64,000 bases of DNA from an uncultured Gammaproteobacteria bacterium (GCA_913050215.1 CAJXBG010000005.1:1-64000); one strand, 5' to 3'; counted from the stretch's first letter, positions 1-8,349 are shown. A program made the numbers and translations. Notes: generated from the sequence alone by a model not told the origin.

Positions 1-123
1 ATTAATTTAACTAACACAAACATGTTACTAACAGATGTTGCTTAACGGAAGTGCTCACGAAGTGCTCACAATGGTGCACTATCTATAGGAGTCATCGATC
101 GTTATGTCGACGCGCAGAGGTTC

Positions 124-159
124 AGCGCCCGCCAGTAACCACTGACATCAGCAGGCGCT
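124..159. other. Inverted repeat downstream of the first gene
   Basis: The arms AGCGCC (124-129) and GGCGCT (154-159) are complementary around a 24-nt spacer. The element lies just past the stop of the leftward gene ending at 183. It could form a transcript-end hairpin, but no T-tract follows on either strand, so a rho-independent terminator is not supported. The rest of bases 1-182 holds only a short tandem duplication of GAAGTGCTCAC near 49-70 and no convincing gene. Confidence 0.25.
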
Positions 160-182
160 AAATTCCTTTCTTGATGGCTTTC

Positions 183-494
183 TTATATGGCGTCGTAATA
201 AATCACTGTGCCACAATTGACGATGTCGTCTTTGTTGTCATCCATCCATTGAACAGTGCCAGCCCACCACTCTCCGGCCATCATACCATCGGTAAATTTG
301 CCGTAGGCTTCATGAGAGTCAAACTCAATGGCGTAGTAGGCTCGTTCTACATCGCCACCTGCACTAGCACGCCAAAGACGGGCGTTTTTTGCCCCTAGAG
401 ACTCGTGGTAAGGTGCCGATAACTTTGAGCCCTCTACCAAAAGCTCGAGTCCTTTAACGCTTCCTTCCCAGGTTGTTACCGCTTGAATAGTCAT
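183..494 (-). CDS. Hypothetical protein, possible dimeric alpha/beta-barrel fold
   Basis: This is a 103-residue soluble protein with no signal peptide or membrane segment. The ATG at 494 follows AGGAG with a short spacer, which supports both the gene and the start. A Trp-rich patch (EWWAG, then QW) sits near residues 75-83, and the alternating hydrophobic pattern suggests a small ferredoxin-like alpha/beta barrel of the kind seen in monooxygenase-like and NIPSNAP-like proteins. That fold guess is inference and no family was recognised with certainty. The gene stands alone, leftward, with about 500 bases of noncoding sequence upstream. Confidence 0.7.
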   Translation of the reverse strand: MTIQAVTTWEGSVKGLELLVEGSKLSAPYHESLGAKNARLWRASAGGDVERAYYAIEFDSHEAYGKFTDGMMAGEWWAGTVQWMDDNKDDIVNCGTVIYYDAI

Positions 495-991
495 AATTTC
501 TCCTAATATTTTCGTAAAGCCTTACTAATCTTAGCTGTCACTCTGGTAGCAACAAAAACAATCAGAGCCACGCCTACACCACACGGCAGGACCCGAGTAT
601 TTCTTTGCTAGAATTTGGTGTTCAGACTGACGATGGGTGCACCCTATTTTCTTGCTTGCGACTTGGTACCCAGTTGACGGTATTACAGTAAAGTAAGTTT
701 CGCAAGATTAGTCCGATTTCGGTTTGCGATTAATTTTGCTCAGAAATATCGTCCAAGGGATCTTCTCGTGGCTTGGAAAAATACCGGGTGAAAGCTAAAC
801 CTGAAGCGCTGAACCATCGCTTCTGACGGTTTCTTTCTCGCAGATAAAAACGGTCACTTAGATTTTACTTCAAACCCGTCAGGTGAAGAGGAAGGTTATA
901 CGATTGCAGCCGCTGCCGCGTTGGACATGATAGCTGACGTTGAATACTCAGCATTGCTACAGCACCCCGGAAAGAGGTGCTGCAATGGTTA
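495..991. other. Intergenic region with a possible decayed coding fragment
   Basis: No intact gene is visible here. On the plus strand, roughly 812-994, one frame reads open for about 60 codons, with a plausible run including DGFFLADKNGHLDF and a short alanine-rich stretch. It has no good start and its upstream frame is closed, so it may be a remnant of a larger gene. At 960-982 the arms CAGCACC and GGTGCTG form a hairpin just downstream of the PEP-CTERM gene. It may mark that transcript's end, although no T-run follows. Confidence 0.3.
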
Positions 992-1873
992 TTAAATTCT
1001 CCTAGCGTTTATCCGCTTCAGGCCTAAGCCTGCCAAGCCAAGTAGAAAGCACATGAGCGCAGCAGGTTCAGGAACAGCATGGGCAATTCCTTGGTACTGG
1101 ATACTAGTGTCGCTCCATGAGAATTGATTCAATTGAACCCCGGCTTCAGAATAATGGTAAATCGAGTTTCCGGAGGTAAGGTACATGTCACTGTTTCCAC
1201 CAGCGACCAGATTATCGACAGTAAATCCGGGATCGAAGAAGAAAGACTGAGCCAAATTGGCTGAGTCACGAATCGTCACACCGTTTTGCGCACCTGTATA
1301 GGCTGCATAAATACTATTCCCAAGAGAGGCCATTGAAATGCCTTGATAGTTTATTCGAGGATCAGGAAAAGCCATCTGTGCAAGTTGCACACCATTATCA
1401 TCATAGCGATAGATACTGTTACCGGAGGTTAGGTACATTTCGTTGCCATTTCCAGCGGCAATGTTGTCTGTTGCAAACCCCGGATCGAAAAAATTCCTTT
1501 GCGCCAGATTATTTGAATTTCGAACCGTTACACCATTTTGACTGCCAGAGTATGAGGTGAAGAAGTCTTCACCTGAAACAGCGATGCCGTCATAACTAAG
1601 GCCCGGGTTTCCCCATGTAAAGCTGTTCAGTTGCACTCCTGCGTCTGAGTAGTGGTAGATTGAATCTCCAGATGTGAGGAACATGTCGTTGTTACTACCT
1701 GCCGATATATTATCGACCGCAAAGCCAAGACTGAATGAAAAGGATTGAACCAGCGTATCTGCATCACGGACCGTCACTCCATTCTGGCTTCCCGTATAAG
1801 TTGTATAGATTTGTCCTGCGCTTGCGCTCAGAGAAAACAATCCAAAGAACAATAGTCCCATTATTTTTTTCAT
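992..1873 (-). CDS. PEP-CTERM sorting-domain protein with three tandem repeats
   Basis: This is a 293-residue secreted protein. Residues 1-19 are a Sec signal peptide ending ASA. Three copies of an ~83-residue module follow at about 22-97, 104-180 and 188-264. Each has a Y-x-G-[SA]-QNGVT[VI]R start, a DN-[IL]-x-AG turn, an [MF]-x-LTSG-x-SIY block and a GVQL block. Residues 267-293 are a textbook PEP-CTERM tail: VPEP, a hydrophobic stretch and a basic end (KRINARRI). Such tails are handled by exosortase (EpsH/XrtA) in EPS-producing Gram-negatives. The ATG at 1873 is preferred over an in-frame TTG at 1891 because GGA lies about 7 bases before it. Three short beta-rich repeats suggest an extracellular propeller-like or adhesive protein. 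Its partner and ligand are unknown. Confidence 0.9.
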   Translation of the reverse strand: MKKIMGLLFFGLFSLSASAGQIYTTYTGSQNGVTVRDADTLVQSFSFSLGFAVDNISAGSNNDMFLTSGDSIYHYSDAGVQLNSFTWGNPGLSYDGIAVSGEDFFTSYSGSQNGVTVRNSNNLAQRNFFDPGFATDNIAAGNGNEMYLTSGNSIYRYDDNGVQLAQMAFPDPRINYQGISMASLGNSIYAAYTGAQNGVTIRDSANLAQSFFFDPGFTVDNLVAGGNSDMYLTSGNSIYHYSEAGVQLNQFSWSDTSIQYQGIAHAVPEPAALMCFLLGLAGLGLKRINARRI

Positions 1874-2339
1874 ATTTTTGTCCAAAAACAATTATCAAAT
1901 TCATCAGGTTGTCGTCATGAGAAACTCAGGCGAGATTGCACTCAGCGGATGACGACTCGAACGATGTCACACATGCGACCATCGTCTTTACCTGAGCAAT
2001 ATTTGTGCCTAAAATAATTATCCATATAGATCAGCTACTTGGATGGTTTTTCAGCGCGGTCATTTTTGGACTGGGTGCATTTTATTGTTGGCGATCGCAA
2101 ATGCGGTTGCGGTTCGCAATACCGGGTCGGGATGCTGACGCCGGCTGTTTTTTCTGTCGCTGAATAGCGTTAAAATGTCCAACAGGAAACATAACGGCAG
2201 AGATCTAAACGCACGTGGGAAGCCCTAAAAAAGCCAAGATTTCTGCCGGTTTTACCGCAGAAAGAAGGAGGTCCCGCACTTCTGCTAAACATCAAGCACT
2301 GTTCAACATTAGATCAAGTTCAGACGCGAGGTCGCCACA
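1874..2339. other. Intergenic region between divergent genes
   Basis: About 466 bases separate the PEP-CTERM gene (leftward) from the small rightward gene at 2340. The only element identified with confidence is the sigma-54 promoter at 1995-2010, listed separately. No open frame here looks like a gene. Confidence 0.5.
1995..2010 (-). promoter_or_regulatory. Sigma-54 (-24/-12) promoter of the PEP-CTERM gene
   Basis: Read on the minus strand the site is AGGCACAAATATTGCT. This matches the RpoN consensus TGGCAC-N5-TTGC except for the first base, with exact GG-N10-GC spacing. It points at the PEP-CTERM gene and predicts a start about 12 bases downstream and a leader near 100 nt. PEP-CTERM genes are known to be controlled by RpoN with the PrsK/PrsR two-component system, so the context fits the motif. 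No enhancer site was identified. Confidence 0.65.
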
Positions 2340-2555
2340 ATGAGCCGTATTAAAAAATTTTTCCAACGTATCAATCGCGCCGCCACTGAAGTTGGCACAG
2401 AACATTTTGACGATGACAAAGATTGGGACGAACGTGTCAAGCTGCCGGCTTGGCAAACCGCTCGTCTGCGCGAACGCTACGAGCAAAAAAAAGCCCAACA
2501 GGCGGCAAAAAAACAGTCTAAAAAGCCAGAAAGCAGCGAAACGAAAACAGACTAA
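2340..2555 (+). CDS. Small charged hypothetical protein
   Basis: This is a 71-residue, very polar protein. The N-terminus is basic and amphipathic (MSRIKKFFQRINRA), the middle acidic (DDDKDWDER), and the Lys/Gln/Ala-rich tail looks disordered or helical. GAGG lies about 8 bases before the ATG. A longer frame on the other strand over the same bases has low-complexity Phe/Leu composition and no ribosome site, so this strand is preferred. No family was recognised. The gene is followed by an inverted repeat (TTGATCA 2584-2590, TGATCAA 2611-2617) with a T-run, and then a stronger bidirectional terminator. Confidence 0.6.
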   Translation: MSRIKKFFQRINRAATEVGTEHFDDDKDWDERVKLPAWQTARLRERYEQKKAQQAAKKQSKKPESSETKTD

Positions 2556-2630
2556 GTGATCGAACCATGAGACTGGAAGATATTTGATCAAGTGTAAATT
2601 GAATAATCGCTGATCAATTTTTGGAACGGC

Positions 2631-2662
2631 AAAAAAAAGAGGAGCGCATGCCCCTCTTTTTT
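2631..2662. terminator. Bidirectional rho-independent terminator
   Basis: An A-tract, the arm AAAGAGGAGC, a short GCAT loop, the arm GCCCCTCTTT and a T-tract form a hairpin with one mismatch. It has an A/T tract on both sides and sits between two convergent genes, as expected for a shared terminator. Confidence 0.85.
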
Positions 2663-2681
2663 ACCGTCGAGACGTTGCCTA

Positions 2682-3593
2682 TTAAGCAGGACGCGGTCTA
2701 ACCAAAACAATGTCATAGCCCTGCTCGTCTGAGCATGTCATCACCTGATCGAAGGCATTTTGTATTTCTGCACCACTCTTCTGCCAAGCACTGTCGCCCA
2801 TGGGCTTTTGAGTTTTGTCACCCCAAAAATTGCTCCAGAGCAAATCGAATTGCGGCGGGACCTCGTTATGTCGCTCTACTGCAGCTGAATCGAAATCAGG
2901 TATTTGAACAGTAAAATTGTATGTCGTGGGCCCTACTTCCGACTCAAACGCCGAGAGAAATTCCATGTAGTCGCCCCTAACAACCGCGCGCAGATCAGCA
3001 GGTTTCTTGCCCTCGTTAAACGAACAAAATTGATATCCTGCATACCCAACTGCATCGGGCGCTAGGCCTGGTTGCGAAGGCGCGCGTGGCTGGTAGACAT
3101 CGAAACCGTAAATATTAGACCAATTAGTACCTCCACAGGATTCTACACCCGGAAAAGTAGCCGCAAGATCTTCTTCGATGCCGGAAGCCTCATAGGATGC
3201 CCATCCTGCATTGCGTACCTCTTTATTTGGCCACATGAGGAGCGTGAGGCGATCAAAGTCGTCACTTTCCCATCCACTTGGCGAGAGCGAGGCACTCGCA
3301 AAATTGTTCGCGTCTAATTTTGCGACTGCATCGAGCCAATGAGCTTGGCGCGCTGCCAAGCTTTCGGTGGTTGCGTTTTCACCATTAGAGCACCAAATAA
3401 ATTCGTTATAGCGGATCGGTTCTAGCGGCTTATCGTTAGCATCCGCAGGCGTTGCTGAAACGGGCATGGAAGCAGTGTTTGACTCAGTAGCAGGATTACA
3501 GGCCGCCACAAAAAATGCTACGAGACCCCATAATAGTACTTTAAGGGCACTGCTTGATTTTTGATTATTAGTTATTAAAGCAATTTTATGCAT
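2682..3593 (-). CDS. Predicted lipoprotein of unknown function
   Basis: From the ATG at 3593 the protein has 303 residues. An N-terminal hydrophobic segment (about 18-31) ends in the lipobox FVAAC with Cys32, so it should be lipidated and envelope-anchored, followed by a Ser/Thr/Ala-rich linker. The globular part begins near residue 60 with the block EFIWCSNG and has several Trp and Cys residues. The start at 3593 is chosen because AGAGGA precedes it; a frame extension 25 codons upstream lacks a ribosome site. I do not recognise the family. The gene ends at the bidirectional terminator. Confidence 0.75.
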   Translation of the reverse strand: MHKIALITNNQKSSSALKVLLWGLVAFFVAACNPATESNTASMPVSATPADANDKPLEPIRYNEFIWCSNGENATTESLAARQAHWLDAVAKLDANNFASASLSPSGWESDDFDRLTLLMWPNKEVRNAGWASYEASGIEEDLAATFPGVESCGGTNWSNIYGFDVYQPRAPSQPGLAPDAVGYAGYQFCSFNEGKKPADLRAVVRGDYMEFLSAFESEVGPTTYNFTVQIPDFDSAAVERHNEVPPQFDLLWSNFWGDKTQKPMGDSAWQKSGAEIQNAFDQVMTCSDEQGYDIVLVRPRPA

Positions 3594-3803
3594 ATTTTCC
3601 TCTTTACAATTGATGTAACGGCGACGTGAATGTGCCGATAGCGTGATGACGCGCTCGGAAAATTGCATGACCGTTAGAAATAGTAAACGATAGTTCGGTT
3701 TTGGTTAGCTGGTCAGGCTCTTGTCCCGCGTCATCGCCGTGAAGGCTTTCGGTATCTGACCTTAAATAGCAGAAGGCGATTAAACGGAGGGCTTCCTGCG
3801 GAC

Positions 3804-4217
3804 TTAAAAAGGAATATCGTCGTAGTTATCGTCATTGGGTGGCGCTGGGGGCATAGAAGAAGTACCACTGTCATAGGGTGGCGCTGAATCTTGTGTGGAT
3901 GGTTGTGAGGTTCCGGAAGGTGACGATATTCTCCAAGCCTGCAAGCTGGTAAAACACTTCTCACCCTGACCGTTACCGGACCATAATCGCCCGGAAAGAT
4001 TAAACTGCGCCTGAACTTCATCACCCACACTATAATTATCCATCATTGCGCAGTTGTCTTTGATCAACTCCATAGCAACATAATTGGGGTAGCGTGGGTT
4101 TTCGTCCTCGCCTGAAAGCTTCATCACAAACTCACGCTTGGTAAAGCCGTTGTTGCCGTATTCTGTGGTGTCTCCAATAGAATGGAGAACTCCCTGAACT
4201 TCATAACTCTTGGACAT
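3804..4217 (-). CDS. DUF3127-like protein with an SSB-type acidic C-terminal tip
   Basis: The protein has about 137 residues (143 from an ATG at 4235; the start is uncertain because no ideal ribosome site is seen). Residues 1-95 form a compact beta-rich domain of the DUF3127 type, resembling an OB fold: an N-terminal VQGVLHSI strand, a KREFVM strand, a YPNYVAMEL strand and VGDEVQAQFNLSGR. A Ser/Pro-rich linker follows, and the chain ends in NDDNYDDIPF, the signature acidic tip by which single-stranded DNA-binding proteins recruit partners. A role at single-stranded DNA is therefore likely but inferred. It is a stand-alone gene, not beside a replication operon. Confidence 0.75.
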   Translation of the reverse strand: MSKSYEVQGVLHSIGDTTEYGNNGFTKREFVMKLSGEDENPRYPNYVAMELIKDNCAMMDNYSVGDEVQAQFNLSGRLWSGNGQGEKCFTSLQAWRISSPSGTSQPSTQDSAPPYDSGTSSMPPAPPNDDNYDDIPF

Positions 4218-4389
4218 ATTTAGACACTGCTCCATTCGGGCTGAGATTGTCGGACATTCTACCGCCCAGCAAAAATTTAATTATCCCAGATGGCAGGTCT
4301 CAATCCAAATACTGTTGCAAGATGCGCTCAAAAAATTTAATGGCTCGTCTGGGACATTGCCCTCTTTGGTCAACACCTGCTGCCAATGG

Positions 4390-5151
4390 CTATTGGTTAA
4401 CAATGTCAGTTTCAGGTAGGTGTCTCGAGAGCAAACTAGTAAATGCAGCGTATCCGGCTCCACCCACAATCAGATCTGCTTTAGCAAAGCGCGCCATCTC
4501 GGCACTAATCGGTTGGGGATTTCGCGCTTTCATATGCACCTCAGCAACGCGTTCCATGATGACAAAAAGACCAACGGCTTCGGCGACACTATCGGCGCCG
4601 GTTAACAACCCGTGGTTCCTCAGAATGATGGCTCTGTTATCCTCTAGCGCCTTCGCAATGCGCTTGCCGGCAGCGACACTTTGCACTTGAACTTCTTCAT
4701 CATCCCACAAGCTGTGATCTTCAAAAAATATACAGGATTCCTGAGAGATAGGTTCGAAGAGTCGCGCCTCTGCCGAGAATGGCGTTCCCCAACCTGTGTG
4801 TACATGAACCGCACTGATAAGGTCTGGTCTGGCTTCAAGAATCGGCTGATGGATGTAGTACCCTGCCAAGTTCACAAAACCGTCACCGTCAACTAATTGG
4901 CCGTCCGGGCCAACCAAGACCAAATCTGAGACAGTGACGGCGTGATATGACACGCCGTATTGCAACATCCAAAAACAGTCTGTTCGTTCAGGGTCCCGGG
5001 CGCTGATATGTCCATCACCTAAATCACCCCATTTTTGAGCTGCGAGCAGACGATAGCCGAGTGCGCATTCGAGCTTTCTTTGCGCGCGTATTTGCTCGGT
5101 GGTGAGTTCGGCGTTTCCTTGCTGTTGTTCGATCTGATTCGCCACGCACAT
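4390..5151 (-). CDS. Class II aldolase/adducin-family protein
   Basis: This is a 253-residue cytosolic enzyme of the metal-dependent class II aldolase/adducin fold. The metal ligands are visible as HVHTG (His116, His118) and RNHGLLT (His180), with GDGHIS near 46-50 in the usual position of the substrate loop. Relatives include L-fuculose-phosphate aldolase, but many family members are decarboxylases or of unknown substrate, so none is assigned. Three starts are possible: TTG at 5175, ATG at 5151 and GTG at 5145. AGGGGA abuts the ATG and is ideally spaced for the GTG. The gene is divergent from the sulfatase to its right. Confidence 0.85.
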   Translation of the reverse strand: MCVANQIEQQQGNAELTTEQIRAQRKLECALGYRLLAAQKWGDLGDGHISARDPERTDCFWMLQYGVSYHAVTVSDLVLVGPDGQLVDGDGFVNLAGYYIHQPILEARPDLISAVHVHTGWGTPFSAEARLFEPISQESCIFFEDHSLWDDEEVQVQSVAAGKRIAKALEDNRAIILRNHGLLTGADSVAEAVGLFVIMERVAEVHMKARNPQPISAEMARFAKADLIVGGAGYAAFTSLLSRHLPETDIVNQ

Positions 5152-5453
5152 TCCCCTATCAATCTGATTTATCAAGCGGGCTCATGAGCCCACATGATTC
5201 CTGGCGTTCCTTTTCAATCTGTCGAAAGCCTGGGACAGCTTCGCACATCATTTGCAATCGGCTTCTATAATAACCGTTTTACTAGCGCCAGCGGAACGAT
5301 TTAAGCATGTCGCTACTCTGGATAAAATTACATGAAATTCCGCAACCGCGACGTACATCAGAGGGCGAAGACTTTAGCAAAAAATCCCGTGCAAAGAGGG
5401 CGCATTATTATATAAAGTCAACGTTTGGCGATGACAAGTTTGGAGACACGAAA
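5152..5453. other. Divergent intergenic region
   Basis: About 300 bases separate the aldolase and sulfatase genes. The frame of the sulfatase stays open upstream to 5307, but the ribosome site and homology begin at 5454, so this stretch is treated as the shared promoter region. No operator or promoter was identified. Confidence 0.4.
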
Positions 5454-6989
5454 ATGAAGAAGAATGTGCTGTTTATCACCGCAGATCAATGGCGGGGAGA
5501 ATGTCTCAGCGCGCTAGGTCACACTGTCGCGACACCAAACCTAGATCAACTCGCTTCAGAAGGCACTTTGTATAAGCAACACTACGCGAACGCCGTACCC
5601 TGTGGACCATCAAGGGCAAGCTTACATACTGGGATGTATCTGCAAAATCATCGATCCGGCACCAACGGCACTCCTCTCGATGCACGTCACACTAACTGGG
5701 CGCTCGAACTGAGGGCAAAACAATACGACCCAGTACTGTTTGGCTACACAGATACAGCTAACGATCCCAGAATGTTTGACGCGGACGACCCCATCCTGAA
5801 GAGTTATGAAGGACCACTTCCCGGCATCAAACCGGTTTGTATGATGGGCACATTTCCCGATGCATGGGCAAGCTGGCTAAAAGAAAAAGGTTATGAGATT
5901 CCAGAGCCAAACTACAAACTCTACACAACCCGCAACGGAGTAGAGTTTGAGGATGGCGCGCCACATCCGGCGCCATTGGCGGTACCAGCGGAACACCACG
6001 ACACCTGGTTCATGACCGATCAAGTGATGAATTACATTGATGAATTTCAAAGCAAACAATTGGACGATTCATTCTGCGTCCACCTGTCATTGCTCAGACC
6101 GCATCCACCCTGGATAGCCCCAGCGCCATACAACTCGATGTACCCACCGGAGAGCCTAAACAATTTTATTCGTGCCGAGAACAGGGAGATAGAATCAGAG
6201 CAGCACCCCTTTCTCAAACATTACCTGAATCATCCCTACTACAGCGCGCCAGAAAACGAGCAAAAACTGTTGAGGTTAAAATCCGCTTATTTTGGATTGA
6301 TGACTGAAGTCGATGCGAATCTTGGTCGTCTATTTAACTACCTCAAGGATAATGACCTCTGGGACAACACACTGATTATCTTTACCTCTGACCATGGAGA
6401 ACAGATAGGTGATCATTGGCTGCTGGCGAAACTAGGTTATTTTGATCAGTCGTTCCATATTCCGCTCATCATTCGGGACCCTAGTGAGCAGGCCGCAGCT
6501 ACTCGCGGCCTTCAAATGGAGGGCTTTACCGAAAATATTGACATTATGCCCACCATGCTTGAATGGCTGGGGATACCCACACCCGTTCAGTGCGACGGTA
6601 TGTCATTAATGCCGTCAATTAGACGCGGGCAGTTCCCGAGTAACTGGCGGAAAGAGGTACATTGGGAATACGATTTCCGTGATATACCAAAAGGCAAGGC
6701 GATGGAAGACTCGCTATCATTGACTCATCATCAATGTACGCTAAATGTTATACGAGATAACCGATACAAATATGTCCACTTTGTTGGACTGCCTCCGCTG
6801 TTTTTCGATCTTCAAAAAGATCCGCAGGAACTGAACAATCTTGCTGATAGCCCAGAATATCTGCCGTTGGTGCTGGCATACGCGCAGAAAATGCTGTCAT
6901 GGCGCATGAATCACGACGAACAAACGCTCACCCACATGGCACTCACGGATGAAGGTGTGGTTACAAGGGAAAGTCAACGCACTCGCTAG
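5454..6989 (+). CDS. Sulfatase-superfamily phosphonate monoester hydrolase / phosphodiesterase
   Basis: This is a 511-residue alkaline-phosphatase-superfamily hydrolase. Asp11 (ITADQWRG) binds metal, and VPCGPSRASLHTG carries Cys50 in C-x-P-S-R, to be converted to formylglycine. SDHGEQIGDH supplies the second metal set. The blocks GTPLDARHTN, VHWEYDFRD, RYKYVHF and PPLFFDL, with a C-terminal QTLTH segment, closely resemble the phosphonate monoester hydrolase (PMH) branch rather than polysaccharide sulfatases. PMH enzymes are promiscuous towards phosphonate monoesters, phosphodiesters and sulfates. There is no signal peptide, so it acts in the cytoplasm and needs a formylglycine-generating system that is not in this window. 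GGAGA precedes the ATG at 5454. It overlaps the convergent MFS gene by 4 bases. Confidence 0.9.
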   Translation: MKKNVLFITADQWRGECLSALGHTVATPNLDQLASEGTLYKQHYANAVPCGPSRASLHTGMYLQNHRSGTNGTPLDARHTNWALELRAKQYDPVLFGYTDTANDPRMFDADDPILKSYEGPLPGIKPVCMMGTFPDAWASWLKEKGYEIPEPNYKLYTTRNGVEFEDGAPHPAPLAVPAEHHDTWFMTDQVMNYIDEFQSKQLDDSFCVHLSLLRPHPPWIAPAPYNSMYPPESLNNFIRAENREIESEQHPFLKHYLNHPYYSAPENEQKLLRLKSAYFGLMTEVDANLGRLFNYLKDNDLWDNTLIIFTSDHGEQIGDHWLLAKLGYFDQSFHIPLIIRDPSEQAAATRGLQMEGFTENIDIMPTMLEWLGIPTPVQCDGMSLMPSIRRGQFPSNWRKEVHWEYDFRDIPKGKAMEDSLSLTHHQCTLNVIRDNRYKYVHFVGLPPLFFDLQKDPQELNNLADSPEYLPLVLAYAQKMLSWRMNHDEQTLTHMALTDEGVVTRESQRTR

Positions 6990-8176
6990 GCAATACCATC
7001 CACCGGTTCATGACGGGTATTTTTCTTTATCGTCGCAACCAGTAGCAAAATGCCCAGCGCAACAAGCCACGGCACTGAAAAACCAAGCACCCAGTTCCAG
7101 CCGAACTGGATCAAGAGATAACCGGAACCTAGCGCGGCCATGGCCTGAAACGAAAAAATAAAGAAATCGTTGAAGGCCTGAACTTTAAACCGCTCCGCTG
7201 CGGTATAGGTTTTAGTCAGCAACGTCGTCCCGCCCAGAAACAGAAAATTCCAACCCACGCCCAGCAACACCAGCGCAACCCAGTAGTGCATCAGGTGGCG
7301 CTCAATGTATCCCACGACTAGGCAAACAGCCATCAGCACAAGACCTGAGAAGACAATCTTAACCGGACCAAACTTGTCAATAAGAAAACCACTGAACAAG
7401 GATGGAAGATACATCGCCATGATATGACTCTGAATAACCCAAGTTGTATCTTCGAGGCTAAAGTGGTCAATGGTATGCATACTAACCGGCGTCGCGGTCA
7501 TCACCAGACTCATCACACCGTAACCCACGACAGCCGCGCCAACGGCTGCCAAAAACATGACTTGTAGAACAATGCTGGTCAACGCTCGTGCCTTGTCTTC
7601 AACGACATGGGATGTCAGCGGCTTATCTTCATAGAAACTGAGACTTATCAGCGCCACGAGCATTAATGCGCTCATGCCAAGAAAAGAACCGGAAAATTCA
7701 CCCCAGGGGCCCTTATCGTGCAAACTTTGCGCAACTGCGGGTCCCATCCATGCGGCGACAACACCAGCAAGCATCAGAATGGAGAGCGATTTACCCACCT
7801 GATCAGACGCTACTGATTCAGCGACGGCAAATCGGTACTGCTGAACAAAGGCGTTGTTGCCGCCAATAATCATCGTTGAAGCACAAAACAACCAGAAGTT
7901 ACTCTCAGAGATTGCATAGGCCGCCAGCACCCCGGCCAATGTTGCCGCCAGAGCCGACAACATGAATCCGTTTTTGCGTCCAATTCTACTCATCAGTAGC
8001 GCTGCTGGAATGGTGGTGACAGCCGTTCCAATGATCATGAATGCCACTGGCAAGGTCACGAGATCAGGACTGGGGGCCAAGCGCGTCCCAACGATACCCC
8101 CGAGCAAAACAATCACAGGGGCTGCTGTCTGAGAAAATGCTCGAGCGATACTTAATACTGGGAGCGTTCGAGACAT
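6986..8176 (-). CDS. MFS transporter
   Basis: The protein has 396 residues with hydrophobic segments spaced as in a 12-helix major facilitator. The loop between helices 2 and 3 carries MSRIGRKNG, a form of the family's G-x-x-x-D-R-x-G-R-K motif, and the second half repeats the pattern (FLIDKFGP). The start at 8176 is supported by GGAAGA just upstream; the frame extends 33 codons further without a ribosome site. The gene is convergent with, and overlaps by 4 bases, the phosphonate monoester hydrolase. The two could serve uptake and cleavage of one substrate, but separate promoters are implied and the substrate is unknown. Confidence 0.85.
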   Translation of the reverse strand: MSRTLPVLSIARAFSQTAAPVIVLLGGIVGTRLAPSPDLVTLPVAFMIIGTAVTTIPAALLMSRIGRKNGFMLSALAATLAGVLAAYAISESNFWLFCASTMIIGGNNAFVQQYRFAVAESVASDQVGKSLSILMLAGVVAAWMGPAVAQSLHDKGPWGEFSGSFLGMSALMLVALISLSFYEDKPLTSHVVEDKARALTSIVLQVMFLAAVGAAVVGYGVMSLVMTATPVSMHTIDHFSLEDTTWVIQSHIMAMYLPSLFSGFLIDKFGPVKIVFSGLVLMAVCLVVGYIERHLMHYWVALVLLGVGWNFLFLGGTTLLTKTYTAAERFKVQAFNDFFIFSFQAMAALGSGYLLIQFGWNWVLGFSVPWLVALGILLLVATIKKNTRHEPVDGIA

Positions 8177-8336
8177 AATTCTTCCATAATATCTGCTGAT
8201 GCAATCGGAAATACCGGCAAGAAGCCTGATAGAGATTTCCGAAAAAGGAAAACTATAACATGAGTCCCGGATCATTTAGTAAGCGCTCGCCTCATTGCAT
8301 CAATGGTTTTAAGCATTCAAACTCACGGTACCTGAT

Positions 8337-8349
8337 ACCCTCTGAGGGT
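8337..8349. promoter_or_regulatory. Perfect palindrome upstream of recC
   Basis: ACCCTCTGAGGGT is a perfect 13-bp dyad (6-bp arms, 1-bp centre) ending 25 bases before the recC ATG. The loop is too small for an RNA hairpin, so if it is functional it is a DNA operator. A -10-like TAGATT follows at about 8359. This is inference from symmetry only. Confidence 0.3.

Noticed and set aside
2292-2591. 99-residue open frame on the minus strand over the small charged gene
   Set aside because: Low-complexity Phe/Leu composition, no ribosome site, and the plus-strand frame has both a ribosome site and natural composition.
4390-5151. The missing HpaI-type aldolase of the hpa pathway
   Set aside because: HpaI belongs to a different (HpcH/HpaI) fold; this protein is of the class II aldolase/adducin family.
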